Part shown: positions 13,410-25,800 of the stretch, piece after piece
Layout: each line of letters opens with the position of its first letter
How positions within the stretch are numbered: position 1 is the stretch's first letter
Source of the DNA: Ifrita kowaldi
Taxonomy: Eukaryota; Chordata; Aves; Passeriformes; Cinclosomatidae
Length of the DNA: 64,000 nt
Direction: 5' to 3'
NCBI GenBank assembly: GCA_013398055.1
Contig: VZRS01015024.1
Location: forward strand, 1-64,000
The notes under the pieces: model-generated
What the model was told of the DNA's origin: nothing
The model's input: only the letters and a program-made list of their open reading frames with translations
The model's database searches: none
Position numbers and translations under genes: made by a program

Positions 13410-13617
13410 GCTCAACCAGTTCCGGAAGAGATTGTCAAAAAAATCCTTGGAAACAAAGCAACATTCAGTCCCATTGTCACTGTGGAGCCAAGAAGAAGAA
13501 AATTCCATAAGCCAATAACCATGACAATTCCTGTGCCACCTCCGTCAGGAGAAGGAGTGACCAACGGGTACAAAGGAGACACGACTCCCAGCCTTCGACT
13601 CCTATGTAGCATTACAG
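13410..13617 (+). CDS. ANK3: ANK3 exon: ZU5C, middle part
   Basis: The exon encodes AQPVPEEIVKKILGNKATF, SPIVTVEPRRRKFHKPITM and the proline run TIPVPPPSGEG, then LRLLCSITG. These continue the second ZU5 domain. It is 208 nt, enters in phase 0 and leaves in phase 1. Acceptor is GACAG, donor is GTTAGAG. The residues match ankyrin-G and differ from ANK2, which has a different segment after TIPVP. Confidence 0.97.
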
Positions 13618-14182
13618 GTTAGAGAAAATCCTGCTCTTTGCAAAGCTTTCTGGGCTCACTCTCACAGCTCCTGCTTGCCAGTGAGGGAACCTTGGTGTGC
13701 TGGGCCGCTGGGGTTCAGATCAGCTCTCGTGAGCAAAACCAGCTGAGGTCATTTCCGAGGCTCTCACTGATGCCCTGAGCTTTGTATCTGGTCCCATGCC
13801 ATTGTAAAAGAACTCTCCCAGCGTTGATTAAACACTGTTTTATATTTAGCCAGTATGAAGAATTTCAGTCTTGGCTATTAAACATGGCTGTCAGTAGAAG
13901 TAGTTTGCAGGAGTAATTCTGTCCTAGCTGATATCCAAGGGGGATTGCTGTTGACTTGTAGGTCTCTGCTACATCATTATTTTTGGTAGGACTTGTAAGG
14001 TCTTTGCTTACATCACTGTTTTTTGTTGTGGGACATGTGATGCCACGCATAACGTGCAGCTCAGCTGTTGGAGAACATTAATGTCTAGGTTCTCTTTTTA
14101 CGTGTGAGACAGAGATATTCTTTATGCAGTCTGTGTGTGCTCAGTGTTTGAGAGGAAATCTCCCTGGCGTGTGTTTGCACAG
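13618..14182 (+). other. ANK3: ANK3 intron
   Basis: A 565-nt intron with an acceptor of weak pyrimidine content (GTTTGCACAG). A short degenerate direct repeat sits near 13960-14035 (two similar stretches containing catcat/catcac and ttttgg/ttttgt, each followed by a similar aggac/gggac segment). No gene was seen. Confidence 0.85.
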
Positions 14183-14279
14183 GAGGCACTTCACCTGCGC
14201 AGTGGGAGGACATCACGGGCACCACTCCGCTGACGTTTTCCAACGACTGTGTCTCCTTCACCACCAATGTTTCAGCCAG
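14183..14279 (+). CDS. ANK3: ANK3 exon: end of ZU5C
   Basis: A 97-nt exon encoding GGTSPAQWEDITGTTPLTF and CVSFTTNVSAR, the C-terminal end of the second ZU5 domain. It is entered in phase 1 (G|GA) and left in phase 2 (AG|A, arginine). The WEDITGTTPLTF block is common to all vertebrate ankyrins. Confidence 0.97.
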
Positions 14280-15403
14280 GTATGGGAACAGGCCCTGCCA
14301 AACACACCTCGGGAGTGGCTTCCCTTCATCAGCACCGTGCCTGGTTGTGGGGTTGTGTTTTGGCTTTCTGGGAGCCTTTCACGAGGCTGATGAAGCAGAA
14401 ATGGCCCAGATGCTGCTTTCTCACTGCCTGTCAGCGTCCCACACACCCAGGGCTGCACACAGAGCTCTGGCCCAGCCTGTGCTGCTGTGGTGGGGTCTCC
14501 TGGCAGGCACACAGCCTGTTCCTCTGAGGGCTGCCATGCCACACAGGGCTTTGGTTTTTCTGTAAATGACAACAGAAAGGGAAAGCTTAAAGTGTTCATC
14601 TCTTTCAGAAAAAATGGGGGATTCATAAAAATGTATTTGTTTAAAGATTTAAAGACATTTGAGTTCTGGCTGTGGGCTTTTTAGTTGAAAATTATATTCA
14701 ATTGCTTTCACAAAAATATAATTTGTGATGTGAGATTAATCTCCATGGACTTCATGGGTTTACCTGCTGATTGGAGGCATTTAACAGGATCTGTACAAAT
14801 CACACATTCTAGTGAGAAAATTCATGGTATAGCAGGTAGGGAATTTATCATGCAGTAAATAACATTGCAACTATAAAAACCTTTATAAAGAGAGAGGATT
14901 GCTGGAAGAACCAAGTAGATCAGAGCTGAAATAGTGTGGGAAAGACTGATACAAAGCATAAATTATTTATAATTTGTATCACACTTGTCTTCAAACTCTT
15001 AATCATAAGATGAGAAAAATAACAATATAGCACCTGTCTCTGGGATACTTCACCATGGGCATATTTGGTTCAGTCTAAATGGGAGATGCAATTTTGCTTT
15101 GCGTGTCATAAAGGTGTTTATTTTAGCAAACCAAATGTGTAGTGAAGCATCAGCACATTGCAATATACATTGTGTGTGTGGTCACAAGAAACTAAACTTC
15201 CCCACTTTGGCTTCAAATGAACCCTCAGATAGACAGTTTTATGAGATGCCAGTGTGGAGTCAGATAAGTTTGTCAGCATTTCATTGCCAGGTATTCTGAT
15301 TTTGGGATGGTTAAAGCTGTAGGACAGTACCCATGCAAAATGACCAAGGATACAAGGCACAGTTTGAAAAGTTGATTTACTGGTTTACTTTTTCCCCACT
15401 CAG
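14280..15403 (+). other. ANK3: ANK3 intron
   Basis: A 1.1-kb intron, donor GTATGG, acceptor CCCCACTCAG. No additional exon or repeat was recognised. Confidence 0.87.
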
Positions 15404-15632
15404 ATTTTGGCTCGCAGACTGCCACCAAGTACTAGAGACTGTTGGGCTGGCAACACAGCTTTATAGAGAATTAATATGCGTCCCTTATATGGCAAAGTTT
15501 GTGATATTTGCCAAAATGAACGACCCCGTGGAATCCAATTTGCGCTGCTTCTGCATGACTGACGACAAAGTGGACAAAACTTTGGAGCAGCAAGAGAACT
15601 TTGAGGAAGTTGCAAGAAGCAAAGACATTGAG
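15404..15632 (+). CDS. ANK3: ANK3 exon: start of UPA domain
   Basis: The exon encodes FWLADCHQVLETVGLATQLY, RELICVPYMAKFVIFAK and LRCFCMTDDKVDKTLEQQ, then FEEVARSKDIE. This opens the UPA domain (conserved in UNC5, PIDD and ankyrins), the third element of the supramodule. It is 229 nt, entered in phase 2 and left in phase 0. The sequence differs from recalled mammalian ankyrin-G at only a few positions. Confidence 0.97.
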
Positions 15633-16208
15633 GTACATTCCTTGCAGCTGGCTTCCTCCTTGTTAGGTGGGCAGTGTGTTTTCCAAGTAGCAGCAGGGCC
15701 TGCAAAAGCCACGACAAGCCCTGTTAAATAAAGGTTCATAGCAAGGCTGTGTCATGAAACTTCTCAAAAAGGGCAAAATAGGGCAAGACTGGAGGAGCAT
15801 GAGGACATGTGTCGATGCCCCAGTGCAGTCTGCAGTGGGGTTTGCACTCGCTGCTGCCAAGTAGCCCTGGCTGGGCTTTGCAGGCAGCTGGAATTCTTTC
15901 TCGTTGGTCCTACAGGTCATGTAGGACTGGCTTGTGGTGAAAGCATGGTCACCAACTTATTGTTTCTTGAAGAAATCTACCCACTCATACTCTAGAAAAA
16001 CCAGTCAGGTGGCTCATGGTTTTCCAGACTGCCTGTGTTCATAATACCTCACCATAATGCACAGTGGTATTCTAATTTGTTGTTGAATGTAACCTGAGTG
16101 GGGACTTGTGTTAAAGTCAGGAACTGTGTTGGGGGAAATCATAATACTTATATGCATGAATCTGTTGTTAAAAGAGGTTTTATTGACTTTGATTTCTTGC
16201 TTTGATAG
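15633..16208 (+). other. ANK3: ANK3 intron
   Basis: A 576-nt intron, donor GTACATT, acceptor TTTGATAG. Nothing else was recognised. Confidence 0.87.
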
Positions 16209-16334
16209 GTTCTGGAAGGAAAACCTATTTATGTTGATTGCTATGGAAATCTGGCCCCTTTGACTAAAGGAGGACAGCAGCTTGTTTTTAATTTTTATGC
16301 TTTCAAAGAAAATAGACTGCCATTCTCTATCAAG
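16209..16334 (+). CDS. ANK3: ANK3 exon: UPA domain, middle
   Basis: A symmetric phase-0 exon of 126 nt (42 codons) encoding VLEGKPIYVDCYGNLAPLTK and GGQQLVFNFYAFKENRLPFS. The EGKPIYVDC block is strongly conserved across ANK1, ANK2 and ANK3. Removing it would keep frame but would delete the core of UPA, so it is expected to be constitutive. Confidence 0.97.
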
Positions 16335-17090
16335 GTAAAAGAAAGACAAACTAAATGATCCTGCTGATTTCCTCCCTTCCCATGCTCCCTCTGCCTATTT
16401 TCAGCCCTATAGGACTAACTTGCCCTGGGATGTAAGTGTAGGTTTTTAATGTGTGAATTACACGGAGAGGGTGCTTTGCTTGAGGCCACAGCAGAGCTGC
16501 TGGCAGATCTGGGAACAGAATACCCGTTACATGGATTCACAACCTTTTACTAAAACCATATCTCAAACTGGAGCCCTGACATATTACCAGTAGATCTCAG
16601 CTTCTGAGGGATTGAGCAAAGGAGATGCATTCAGTAGTGTACTGTACTATGGAGCAGCCTTCAGAAGGTGTGTGCAGACATCTCTGAATGGCCAGGAGTG
16701 GGTGCCCGCTTTCCTTAGCCTTGTCACAGCTGCCCTGCTGAAGAGGTTGTTGAGCCTTTTGGTAAACACAAGAGCAAAACATGGCAGAACAAAATGCAGG
16801 TGAGCAGACAGTGCCTGGCAGTGATATCCCAGTATGAAACTGTCAGGTTGGACTCACTCAGCACCTTGTCTTGCATGGATTTGCCATCAGAGAGCTTTAG
16901 GCTGACCTAGCTCTTTTGCAGTAACACATTTTCTCCTTCAGTACTTCAAGCTGAGCTCCAGCTCGGTGTTATTGGTCTTTACACACTGGAAAGCTCCTTG
17001 TAGGAAGAAATTCTGCGACACATTCCAGAACCTCCTGTAGGACTGTGAATTACTCCATATTACTACAATGTCGCAAAATTTCTTTTCTAG
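16335..17090 (+). other. ANK3: ANK3 intron
   Basis: A 756-nt intron, donor GTAAAAG, acceptor TTCTTTTCTAG. Nothing else was recognised. Confidence 0.87.
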
Positions 17091-17213
17091 GTAAGAGACA
17101 CCAGCCAGGAACCCTGTGGTCGATTATCATTTTTGAAAGAACCAAAGACTACAAAAGGACTGCCCCAAACAGCTGTCTGCAACTTGAATATCACTCTGCC
17201 AGCACACAAAAAG
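17091..17213 (+). CDS. ANK3: ANK3 exon: end of UPA domain
   Basis: A phase-0 exon of 123 nt (41 codons) encoding VRDTSQEPCGRLSFLKEPKT, then GLPQTAVCNLNITLPAHKK. It completes the UPA domain. The acceptor TTTTCTAG is followed by GTAAGA, so the first six exon bases themselves mimic a donor. The reading frame and the ankyrin match fix the boundary. Confidence 0.96.
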
Positions 17214-17709
17214 GTATTTTGTTAGGAAAAGTAAACATTTTCCCTAGGGTTGGGTTGGATTTATTTTTGTTCCTTTCGTTTTTGTCTCTCTTTTTTCTTT
17301 TTCTTTCCTGCTAGTCATAAAGAAACCCTGTGAATTGTCAGTAATGAGAATGCTTTGGAATATGATAAAGGCTTTTAAAATGTATGTTTTGTTGGTTTCT
17401 TGTATGTAGAACGCTTTTAAAGTCTCTTGTTACTGTGGTGTCAAGTTCCTATAATTTTTACGATTCTGTTTACAGCTCATGCTTCAGCCTGCAAGTCATA
17501 GGTTTATGCTTTCAGTAATGTCATGTGTTTATTTGCATTGGATGTAAGAGTTTTTTTTTTCTTTTGTGTTGACATTTTGGATTTGCTTTGCCTTATAAAT
17601 CAGCTTGCATTTTGTGCTCCCAATTTGGTCCTTTTCATATCCTGATATTCTTTTCCCTGCTGTCCATTATAATATTCCTTGTCTCTGCAATGCATCTTGG
17701 GACCAAAAG
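17214..17709 (+). other. ANK3: ANK3 intron with a weak acceptor
   Basis: A 496-nt T-rich intron upstream of the microexon. The final acceptor context (GGGACCAAAAG) lacks a good pyrimidine tract, as is common upstream of regulated microexons. Confidence 0.85.
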
Positions 17710-17736
17710 GAAACAGAGTCAGATCAAGAAGATGAG
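17710..17736 (+). CDS. ANK3: ANK3 27-nt microexon (ETESDQEDE)
   Basis: Nine codons, phase 0 at both ends, encode the acidic linker ETESDQEDE directly after the UPA domain. Mammalian ankyrin-G has the almost identical ETESDQDDE here, which confirms it despite its size. Acceptor is ACCAAAAG and donor is GTAATA. Size, symmetry and weak acceptor suit a regulated microexon; the splicing pattern is an inference. Confidence 0.92.
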
Positions 17737-19466
17737 GTAATATAAACACTGTCTTCTGTTTTTATTTCCTTCAGATTTAGTGAAGAAAAGTAGTATGTTG
17801 TAGAAAAAAACAAACAACTATTCTTAACTGTGGTGTTCAAATGATACCTACAGAAAAATATAAATATCCTCGACTCCTGATAGTCTGATGTAAAACAGTA
17901 GAAGTGCACAAATGTGGAAAAACCCATGATTATTTATTATGAAATTAAACCAAGCATTGAATAAAAGCAGTCGAAAATTTAACTAATTTTCTTCTGAAAA
18001 AGACTATATTTATGAATATCAGACCAAGTCAAATTTTGGCAAAATCAAGAAGAGTTTAGTGGATAAGATTTTACCTCTTGGAGTAACACTGACACTGGTA
18101 ACTTGTATTTCTGAGAAGGAAAAGTGTACTGCTGAGGCCACAATAGTGGCCTTTAATATCTCACCTCTGTAAATAAACTGGATTCTTTCTAAAAAAGTAA
18201 ACCAGCCGAGAGCAATTCCTAAATATTGTGCTCAAATCTATTTTCAAATAAAGCTCAGATATTTGCGGCTTAAAAATCCACTGTTTCATGGAAACCGCAA
18301 CGTTAGATTGTCAGAAAACTGAGTGGGTTTTACTCACTAGAGGCAGTTATAGATGAGATCATCATACAAAAGAAACTACATAGATGTTTCCAATTTACCT
18401 AGCAGCAATTTCTTTTTTTTCTCTTCCTGGTGGCAAATAAATAGCAGTTGTCACCTGCTGGTTAGAATAGCTAAAAAAAACCCCCAAACAATTCAAACCA
18501 AAACATTCCTTACATGCTATAAAATAATAATAGCAAAAGCATCACTTTATCTCCACGGCATTTGTTCCTGGTGAGCTATTATATAGCTATAACAATATTT
18601 TATTTCTAAGCAAGCCGTGTTTTTAGCCACATATTGAAGTGAGATGGTCTCTGAAGGACTATTAATATTTAAGACACCGCACCAGCAGCTATGCCACTGA
18701 ACGCAGCGACTTACGAGGCAATTTATTAGTTAACAAGAGCAGTCTGCTTTCTAATCCACATCTTTGCATTTTGTGCATATTAAAAAATCCCCTCCCATGC
18801 CTTTTTTTGTCCTTAATGTATTCACTCTAAAGCCAGTTGTACATTGTGGTGTATGTGCTTTCGGGACAAACTAATCTGGGGCGAAATACTCAATCGGTCT
18901 AAGTTGCACTCTTATGATTGTTTTATGTCTGTGCCTGTAGTCTTTTGTGTTGACCTCCTGTTTCTAGCCAAAGGTGGTTTATTTCACAGAGAATTAATAG
19001 TATCACACCATTTCCAGTAGTGTGAAGCAGTTTATTAAATGATAATGGGATAATTCAGTATCGAGATACTTTAAGGCAGGATAATGAGCTGCTTCTGCTA
19101 CCTAAGCTCTTCTACCTCCTAAGCAGAGGAATGAACTTGAGGGCTCACTCTTAGGGCTGCAGTCCCTTCCCTGCTTGCTCTGGAAGGGTGGTCACTCCCA
19201 GCAGTTTCTGTGCAGCCACGCTCCCTGCTCGGCAGTGCCTGACACTCATCACACAGGAGCAGAGACCGGCTCTGCCCCCTCCCCGCCTGCTTGCCCAGAT
19301 TCGGCTTCAGCATGCCATCCTGAAGCTGAATGGAAGCACCCATTCTCCTCCCCCGTGGGGTTGTGTGCCATGAAAAGCGGCCCATCCTGCTGAGGTTTGA
19401 GGACTGGTCTGTTCAGATGGGGGCAGTGATGCCCAAGGCCCTCAATCCTGCTGTGTTTTGTTGCAG
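17737..19466 (+). other. ANK3: ANK3 intron
   Basis: A 1.7-kb intron. Its first 1.3 kb are unusually AT-rich, with several TATTAAT- and AATAAA-like words and no recognisable repeat. The last 400 bases are GC-rich. It ends in TTTGTTGCAG. No exon was seen. Confidence 0.86.
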
Positions 19467-19548
19467 ACGGAGAAAGCTGACCGGCGCCAGAACTTCGTCT
19501 CCCTTGCTTTACGTAAGCGCTACAGCTATCTGACTGAGCCTGGAATGA
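19467..19548 (+). CDS. ANK3: ANK3 exon: linker between UPA and the tail
   Basis: An 82-nt exon encoding TEKADRRQNFVSLALRKRYS, then YLTEPGM. Mammalian ankyrin-G has a closely similar stretch containing LALRKRYSYLTEPGM at this place. It enters in phase 0 and exits in phase 1 (ATG A|GTGAGT). Its end therefore joins either to the giant exon or, because that exon is also phase 1 at both sides, directly to the death-domain exon at 31153. It is the pivot for short versus long isoforms. Confidence 0.95.
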
Positions 19549-22500
19549 GTGAGTTGCTCTTACCAAAGTACTAAACCATATAGATGTGATTTTTCATAAG
19601 AAGAGACATTTTTTCTATAAACGTTGTATTTGGTGTCACTCTGGAAAAAGAAAAAAAAAAAAGAAAAAGGAGAAAAAAAAAGCTGTCTGAAACAAAACTC
19701 TTGGATGGTCTGTGAACTCTTGTGTTGTGAGAGCTTGAAGAATCCTGACTGGCAAATGGTGTGTGTTAGTTAAGTAAAAATATAATAGTTTTTAAAAATG
19801 CCCAGTAGCTCCAGAATAGGAGGGTTGCAAATTGCTTTCAAAAAGAGTCTCTTCCTCTCCCCTTTGAAACATTAGAGAGGGGTGGTGTAGAAGGGAATGC
19901 TGCACAAAAAGTTCAGAAAGCCGCTCAGATAAGCGCTTAAATGTTTAGATGCTTAGCCAAAGTAGACTCTCTCATATTTTATATTTTCCCTCTTCTTTCT
20001 CCTCCCCTTCCCTTTTTCCTCTGTTCCCTGCAGATGCTTTTTATTCCCTGCCGCCACACATTGCTTCCTTTTAAACTTGTGTTCCCCTTGACCAGACCTG
20101 TGGCATTCCTTTCCTTCCCTGTTAAATACAATAATGTATTTGCCTTAGCTTTTCTTCCTCACTTCTCCTCTCTGAGGTCAACTGCTATTGTTCCCCATTT
20201 CCAGGCTTTTTCTTGCCTTTTTTTTTCCCCCTTTTGACTCCTCAGTTGCTACCCTGCAACAGACCCTTTGATATAATTCCATAAAATCCATAGACAAACT
20301 TCATCGGGTCTTGGGATTTCCCACTGGATGGCTGCTGCTTATTTATCCTATAAGATCTGTGGCTTCTTTGGATCAGATGTGCTCCAGAATATATTACACT
20401 TCTCAGGCCGGGAAGAAGACTTCAAGCATATAACATCTGAACAAGCTATCAGATCTGCTGAGACATCTTGGTGGACTGTTAAAGGTATTGTCACAGGCGT
20501 GGTGGGAGCTGAGAGAGAGGGAAAATGAGAAGCTGCTGGAAAGAAGGTTGATGACTGTGTATATCGCTCACAATAAATTTTTCGGCCCTCACTGGGGAGA
20601 AAAAAAGTCTTATTAATTCACCAAAGGTCCATTAAGTCTCGTTTGCAAAATAACTGGCAGACAGGTTTTTTAGCTCTTCAGCTGCAAAAAGGAGCACAGA
20701 AGCAGCATCTTAAATGTCTCTGAATCTGTGATTTGACAGGCAAAAAAGAAGTTAGGAGGGCAGCCTGTGGGTTTGCTTGCCTCACTAGCCAGTTGTGACA
20801 GACTGGCTCATCACGGTGCTGTGGGGTTCCTGTAAAGATATGTCCTAACACTAACTGCTGAACAAGTTATTAGTTCTTTTCAGAATCATTTTAGGGTTTG
20901 TTTCTTGAACTCGAGGCTGTATGAACTTTTGGTGAATGTTAGCAGCTACTGCTAATTAAATCTCCATAATAAAGTCTAGTACATTTAATGAAGTACACTA
21001 TGGGGTTTTTTTCAGGGTGGGGAGAAAGAAGGATATTTGTACTTAAAAATAATGTAGTAAAGGAAAAGTGGGAGTTTCTTGATTTAGTCTGTGCCAGTCA
21101 GGCCTAGTACTCAAGCTCTCTTCAACATAAATGTTCTTATGCAATATCACCAGCCATCCACACTGACTTCTGGGCTTTGATTGGTTCCTATAGGCACATT
21201 TCTCCTTGCAGGATATGGACCTGTGGAACACTGAATATTCGCTATTTTGTAGGAGTGTGTGTGCTTTAACAGTTTAGTGTTGGCCTTGTTGAGCTTCTTT
21301 CACTGTGAGTTACCATCTGTCTATAAGACAGATCAAGCAGGTTTGACAAATTATTAGTGTAACTTGAGAGAAAGGTGTGTTGAATAAGTTCTTTGGATAT
21401 TTTAGCTCCATTTCTAATTCCAACTTTAAAGAAAAAAAAAGTCCTCAAAGTTGCTTTCAGTGTCAACTCTCTGAATGTTATTGCTTTGTCAGAGGATATG
21501 TTTGTGTAATGGGATTCCCAGAAATACTTTCTGACATGAGTGCCTCCTGTGATGCAAAATGTGGTTGATGATGATTCTGTTCAAAATGCCTATCATTAAG
21601 CTGAGAGTTCTGGGGGATAATAACACTTAACAGGTTTGTCCTTGCCAGGAATTTATTTCATAATCTATTTTTCTTTGACTGCTTTTCTAATGTTACCTTT
21701 TGAGAACTGTAAAGTTGAACAGGTCTGTCTTTGAGCTGATACAAGAAATCTCCTCAAAAGGTACCAAGACACTACATCTTGTAGAAAAAGTGTACTCTTC
21801 TTTTAATGACCTCTTGTGAAATGATTTTGTAAGGTTTACGTATTTGTGCTTAATACACCATACAAAATGTATTAATCTGTGTGCTCGTTCTGACATGACA
21901 TTTGTGCATGAATAAAAACTGATTCAGTTGCTTTGCCTGCTCACGACTATCATACATCATACTTGCCATATTTCGTTTATGACATATGCTTCTTAAAATC
22001 ATTTCATGAAAAGTTTTACTTTAATTTTTACCAAACAAAAGGAATATTGCATGAGGAAAAAAAAATGCATATGTTCCTTTCTTTTTCTTTTTTTTTCCTT
22101 TTTTTTTTTTAAATATTGACTTAGAAAAGCTCTTGCTCTTATTGGCTTTGTGAGTGTGAAGCATATCCGAATTGTGCATGGAAGATATAGATTTGAATTT
22201 ATTCCAGTTGCTTCACAGTTTGCACATCAATTGCCTGTCACTTAAAGGAATTTTGGGTTCTGCATGAAATAGTTCTGAAGTGGTTTAAAAAAAGATTTGA
22301 GCTACATAATGTCATTTTACGCAAGTTTATATTTTTGTATAGGTTCAAATCTGAACAGAACAACAATAGAAATTATTAAACGGACAATTCTAATAGTTGC
22401 ACAAAGCAGAGACATACCTAAACAGGCAAAATAAAGCTGATATGAATATTTCAGAAGTAGCACATCAGAAAGTCAATAGGAAGTAAGAGAAGAAATTTTG

Positions 22501-22822
22501 ATGTGGCTTTATTTTTACCTTATGGATTCCTTTTGTGTGTTTTCTGTTCTCCATTGTTTGCAGATTTGGTTGCTATGTGCTTTCTGTCTTTCATTTCGTG
22601 TTGCTTTTTGGTTTGGACCAGTTATCAGTATATGGCTCGTTCCTAATTTTTTTCTTTCCTTTTTTAAATCTTCTTTTGCCTCCTTCATCCCAACTCATGC
22701 AAACAATTGTACTTGCTTTTTGTAATATTACAACGTTTACTGACCAATTTTCTTCTCTGGTCTCTCTGTTTTTCAACCATTTTTGTTGATTTTTATGTTT
22801 GATTTTAATTTAACAATTTAAG
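19549..22822 (+). other. ANK3: ANK3 intron before the giant exon
   Basis: A 3.3-kb intron. An A-rich tract lies at about 19645-19680 and a C/T-rich stretch at 19980-20240. A poly-T tract sits at about 22079-22110. The acceptor region (AACAATTTAAG) is short of pyrimidines and is followed 6 nt later by a second AG (see findings). Confidence 0.87.
19643..19681 (+). repeat. A-rich low-complexity tract
   Basis: Runs of A broken by single G residues, inside an ANK3 intron. It has no further structure. Confidence 0.8.
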
Positions 22823-25800
22823 AAACAGTTGAACGGAGTGCAGGAGCAACAAGATCCCTACCTGCTACTTACTCATACAAGCCATTCTTTTCAACACGGC
22901 CATATCAGTCATGGACAACAGCTCCAATTACAGTGCCTGGGCAAACCAAATCAGGCTTCACTTCCTTATCAAGCTCTTCCTCTAACACTCCTACAGCTTC
23001 CCCATTAAAATCAATATGGTCTGTTTCCTCTACTTCTCCAATCAAATCCACGTTAGGAGCTTCTACCACATCTTCAGTTAAATCCGTTAGCGATGTAGCA
23101 TCTCCGATTAGATCGTTTCGGACAATCTCTTCGCCAATAAAAACTGTGGTCTCGCAGCCTCCCTACAACATGCAGGTTACTTCAGGCTCTTTCGTCAGAG
23201 CTCCCGCAGTCACAGAAGCTGCCAGTCTCAAAGGGCTGGCCTCCACTACCACATTCCCCTCTCGGACATCTCCAGTGACTACAGCAGGATCTCTCTTGGA
23301 GAGATCGTCCATAACCATGACACCTCCAGCATCCCCCAAATCCAACATTAACATGTACTCTTCGAGCTTGCCACTTAAATCGGTCATCACATCAGCATCT
23401 TCACTTTTATCGTCCCCTCTAAAGTCAGTGGTGTCACCTGCTAAGTCAGCAGTTGATGCTGTTTCATCCACTAAAGTCATGATGGCCTCGTCTCTCTCGT
23501 CGCCAGCAAAACATGTAGCTGGGCACACAGATGTACCATTGCTTAATGGGTCTGTGTCACCTCTGAAATACCCATCTTCTGCCAGCTTAATAAATGGATC
23601 CAAAGCTGCAGCTGTTTTTCAAGACAAGATCGCTGCAGCTGCACATTCTGCAACTTGTGCTGCTAACGCAGTTGCTGACACGGCTGAGAGAGTGTTTTCA
23701 ACAGCTACAACAATGTCATTTTCTCCACTCAGGTCATTTGTGTCTTCAGCACCATCAGCTTTCCAGTCAATGAGAACTCCTCCTGCAGGTGCTTTGTACA
23801 CAGCCCTTGGGTCAATATCTGCAACTACCTCATCAGTAACTTCATCAACAATAACAGTGCCGGTATATTCTGTAGTCAATGTTTTGTCTGAACCAGCATT
23901 AAAGAAGCTCCCAGAGTCGTCTTCACTTACAAAATCAGCCGCTGCGTTACTGTCACCTATTAAAACATTGACTACAGAGGCACGCATGCAGCCTACCCTT
24001 ACTCGAACTTCATCTCCAATAAAATCATCCTTGTTTTTAGCACCCTCTGCTCTCAAATTGTCCACACCATCTTCCTTATCCTCCAGTCAGGAGATACTGA
24101 AAGATGTTGCTGAAATGAAAGAGGATCTGATAAGAATGACTGCAATATTGCAGACAGATGTCGCAGAGGAAAAACCGTTCCAACCTGACATACCAAAAGA
24201 GGGTAGAATTGATGATGAAGAGCCCTTTAAAATTGTTGAGAAAGTGAAAGAGGACTTAGTAAAAGTTAGTGAGATTCTGAAAAAAGATGTGTGTTTAGAA
24301 AGTAAAGGGTCGGCTAAAGTATCCAAAAGTGATCAAGGACACCTGTCTGAGGATGACTGGGTAGAGTTCAGTACAGAGGAGATTGATGAAGCGAGACAGC
24401 AAGCTTTGACAAGCCCTCCTATATCTGTTCCAGAGAAGGTCCAAATTAAAACTAAAACCATGTCGGAAAAGGATTATAGCTTGTCAAAAGTTATTGATTA
24501 CTTAGCAAATGATATCGGTAGCAGTTCATTAACAAACATAAAGTACAAGTTTGAAGAGGGGAAAAAAGAAGGTGAAGAGAGACAAAAGCGCATTTTAAAA
24601 CCAGCCATCGCTTTGCAGGAACATAAACTTAAAATGCCTCCAGCCTCCATGAGGCCTTCAACATCGGAAAAGGAGTTATGTAAAATTGCAGACTCCTTTT
24701 TTGGAACAGACACTATTTTAGAGTCTCCAGATGACTTTTCTCAACATGATCAAGATAAAAGTCCCTTGTCTGACAGTGGCTTTGAAACGAGAAGTGAAAA
24801 GACACCTTCTGCCCCACAAAGTGCTGAAAGCACAGGGCCAAAACCACTTTTCCATGATGTGCCCATCCCTCCCGTCATTACAGAAACAAGAACTGAGGTA
24901 GTTCATGTCATCCGCAGCTACGAACCATCGTCGGAAGATATTCCAGAGCAGAAGGCAGAGGAGCTACCGGCCTCAAAACCTGCCCCAACGTTTATGGAGC
25001 TGGAGCAAAAACCTTCTGGGTCTATTAAAGAGAAGGTTAAAGCTTTTCAAATGAAAGCCAGCGGCAGTGAAGAAGACGACCATAAGTGCGTCCTTAGTAA
25101 AGGTGTCCGAGTAAAAGAAGAAACTCATATCACTACAACAACTAGGATGGTTTATCATAAACCTCCATGCACGGAAAGTACCTCTGAAAGAATCGAGGAA
25201 ACAATGTCTGTTCATGACATAATGAAAGCCTTTCAGTCTGGACGTGACCCTTCCAAAGAACTGGCAGGTCTGTTTGAACATAAATCATCAGTAACGTCTG
25301 ATGTTAGCAAGTCTGCTGAAACTTCACCACAACATGCAGAGAAGGACAGCAAAATGAAACCCAAACTGGAGCGAATAATAGAGGTCCATATTGAACAAGG
25401 TAATCAGGCTGAACCTACTGAAGTCATTATTAGAGAAACAAAAAAGCATCCAGAAAAAGAAATGTATGTGTATCAGAAAGACTTACCTCGGGGAGATATT
25501 AACTTAAAAGAGTTGGAAAAACATGATGCTTTTCCTTGTTCAGACGAACAAGGTCAGCAAGAAGAAGAGGAGCTCACGGCCGAAGAGTCACTTCCTTCTT
25601 ATCTGGAATCCTCTAGAGTTAACACTCCTGTGTCCCAGGAAGAAGACAGTCGCCCTAGTTCTGCTCAACTCATGTCTGATGACTCTTACAAAACACTGAA
25701 GCTTTTGAGTCAGCACTCAATAGAATACCATGATGATGAGTTGTCAGAACTAAGAGGGGAGTCTTACAGGTTTGCTGAGAAAATGCTTCTTTCAGAAAAG

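Noticed and set aside
23163..24065. Two antisense open frames of about 147 aa under the giant exon
   Set aside because: Mirror of Ser/Thr/Pro-rich codons on the coding strand; expected by composition.
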